From: Desulfopila aestuarii DSM 18488 | GTDB lineage: Bacteria; Desulfobacterota; Desulfobulbia; Desulfobulbales; Desulfocapsaceae | Direction of reading: 5' to 3' | DNA: 35,564 bases | Assembly (NCBI RefSeq): GCF_900143695.1 | Contig: NZ_FRFE01000041.1 | Location: 1-35,564, forward strand | Part shown: one piece after another, positions 35,413-35,564 of the stretch | Numbering within the stretch: the first letter of the stretch is position 1 | How the letters are laid out: each line of letters starts with the position of its first letter | Translations under genes and position numbers: made by a program | Notes under the pieces: generated by a model | Databases searched by the model: none | The model's input: the letters and a program-made list of their open reading frames with translations, nothing else | What the model was told of the DNA's origin: nothing

Positions 35413-35564
35413 ATGGCCGTTGACCTAAGCACAATGCTCAATCTGAACGCGCTCATAGCAGCATTGCTCAGCGTGCTGATGAATGTCTTTGCCTGGCGGA
35501 AAAAGGGATACAAAGGTTTTAGGACCATAAGTTTTTCGTATATTGTTTTCGGGGCGGGCCTCCT
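35413..35564 (+). CDS. N-terminus of a membrane protein, probably a signalling protein (cut by window edge)
   Basis: ATG 35413 is preceded by AGGAT and opens a frame that runs to the window end (50 codons). It encodes a short start (MAVDLSTMLNLN), a first hydrophobic helix (ALIAALLSVLMNVFAW), a basic loop (RKKGYKGFR) and the beginning of a second helix (FSYIVFGAGLL). This arrangement is typical of membrane diguanylate cyclases or sensor kinases, but nothing catalytic is inside the window, so the call stays general. Confidence 0.5.
   Translation, partial: MAVDLSTMLNLNALIAALLSVLMNVFAWRKKGYKGFRTISFSYIVFGAGL

Overview
The window looks like a chromosomal segment of a strictly anaerobic, sulfite- or sulfate-respiring bacterium, most likely Desulfobacterota and probably Desulfobulbales. 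The evidence is a glycyl radical enzyme (GRE) pathway for a C2 sulfonate, a small siroheme-type sulfite reductase, a selenocysteine-containing SelD, and sensor and IS families common in that group. The lineage is inferred from gene content only.

The centre, about 5.9-23.1 kb, is a bacterial microcompartment (BMC) locus. It holds a GRE (6424-8907) and its radical-SAM activase, an amidohydrolase-fold protein that has lost its metal ligands, a DctP/DctQM TRAP transporter, a CoA-acylating aldehyde dehydrogenase, two BMC-H shell proteins, PduL, a flavoprotein-like BMC protein, a BMC-P vertex protein, a small EutT/EutQ-like protein, PduS and a PduT-type BMC-T. A convergent sigma-54 activator (20771-22153) and a TauE/SafE permease follow. 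Every catalytic residue I remember for isethionate sulfite-lyase IslA is present in the GRE at a constant -3 offset. I therefore read the pathway as: isethionate imported by the TRAP system, cleaved inside the shell to acetaldehyde and sulfite, acetaldehyde converted to acetyl-CoA and then acetyl phosphate, and electrons passed through PduS/PduT towards sulfite reduction outside. A near-consensus sigma-54 promoter at 6213-6228, with two upstream TTGC-N6-GCAA palindromes, probably drives the operon. Five cargo-type proteins carry similar amphipathic terminal helices.

The left flank (1-5.0 kb) has the 3' end of a LysE/RhtB exporter, a decayed tyrosine recombinase, a large hybrid sensor kinase and about 1.2 kb of degenerate sequence with hairpins and one copy of a dispersed repeat. 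A small sulfite reductase-like gene (5002-5619) is divergent from the BMC operon.

The right flank (23.2-35.6 kb) is mosaic. It contains a second copy of the dispersed repeat abutting an intact IS630-type element, a TPR fragment, a copper-resistance region on the minus strand (CopA, CopB, Met/His-rich periplasmic proteins), a truncated HD-domain gene joined to a truncated, frameshifted CusA gene, a sensor kinase whose phospho-accepting His is replaced by Phe, the UGA-containing selD followed by a TSUP permease, a third repeat copy, and the 5' end of a membrane protein gene at the window edge. No rRNA, tRNA or CRISPR array was seen.
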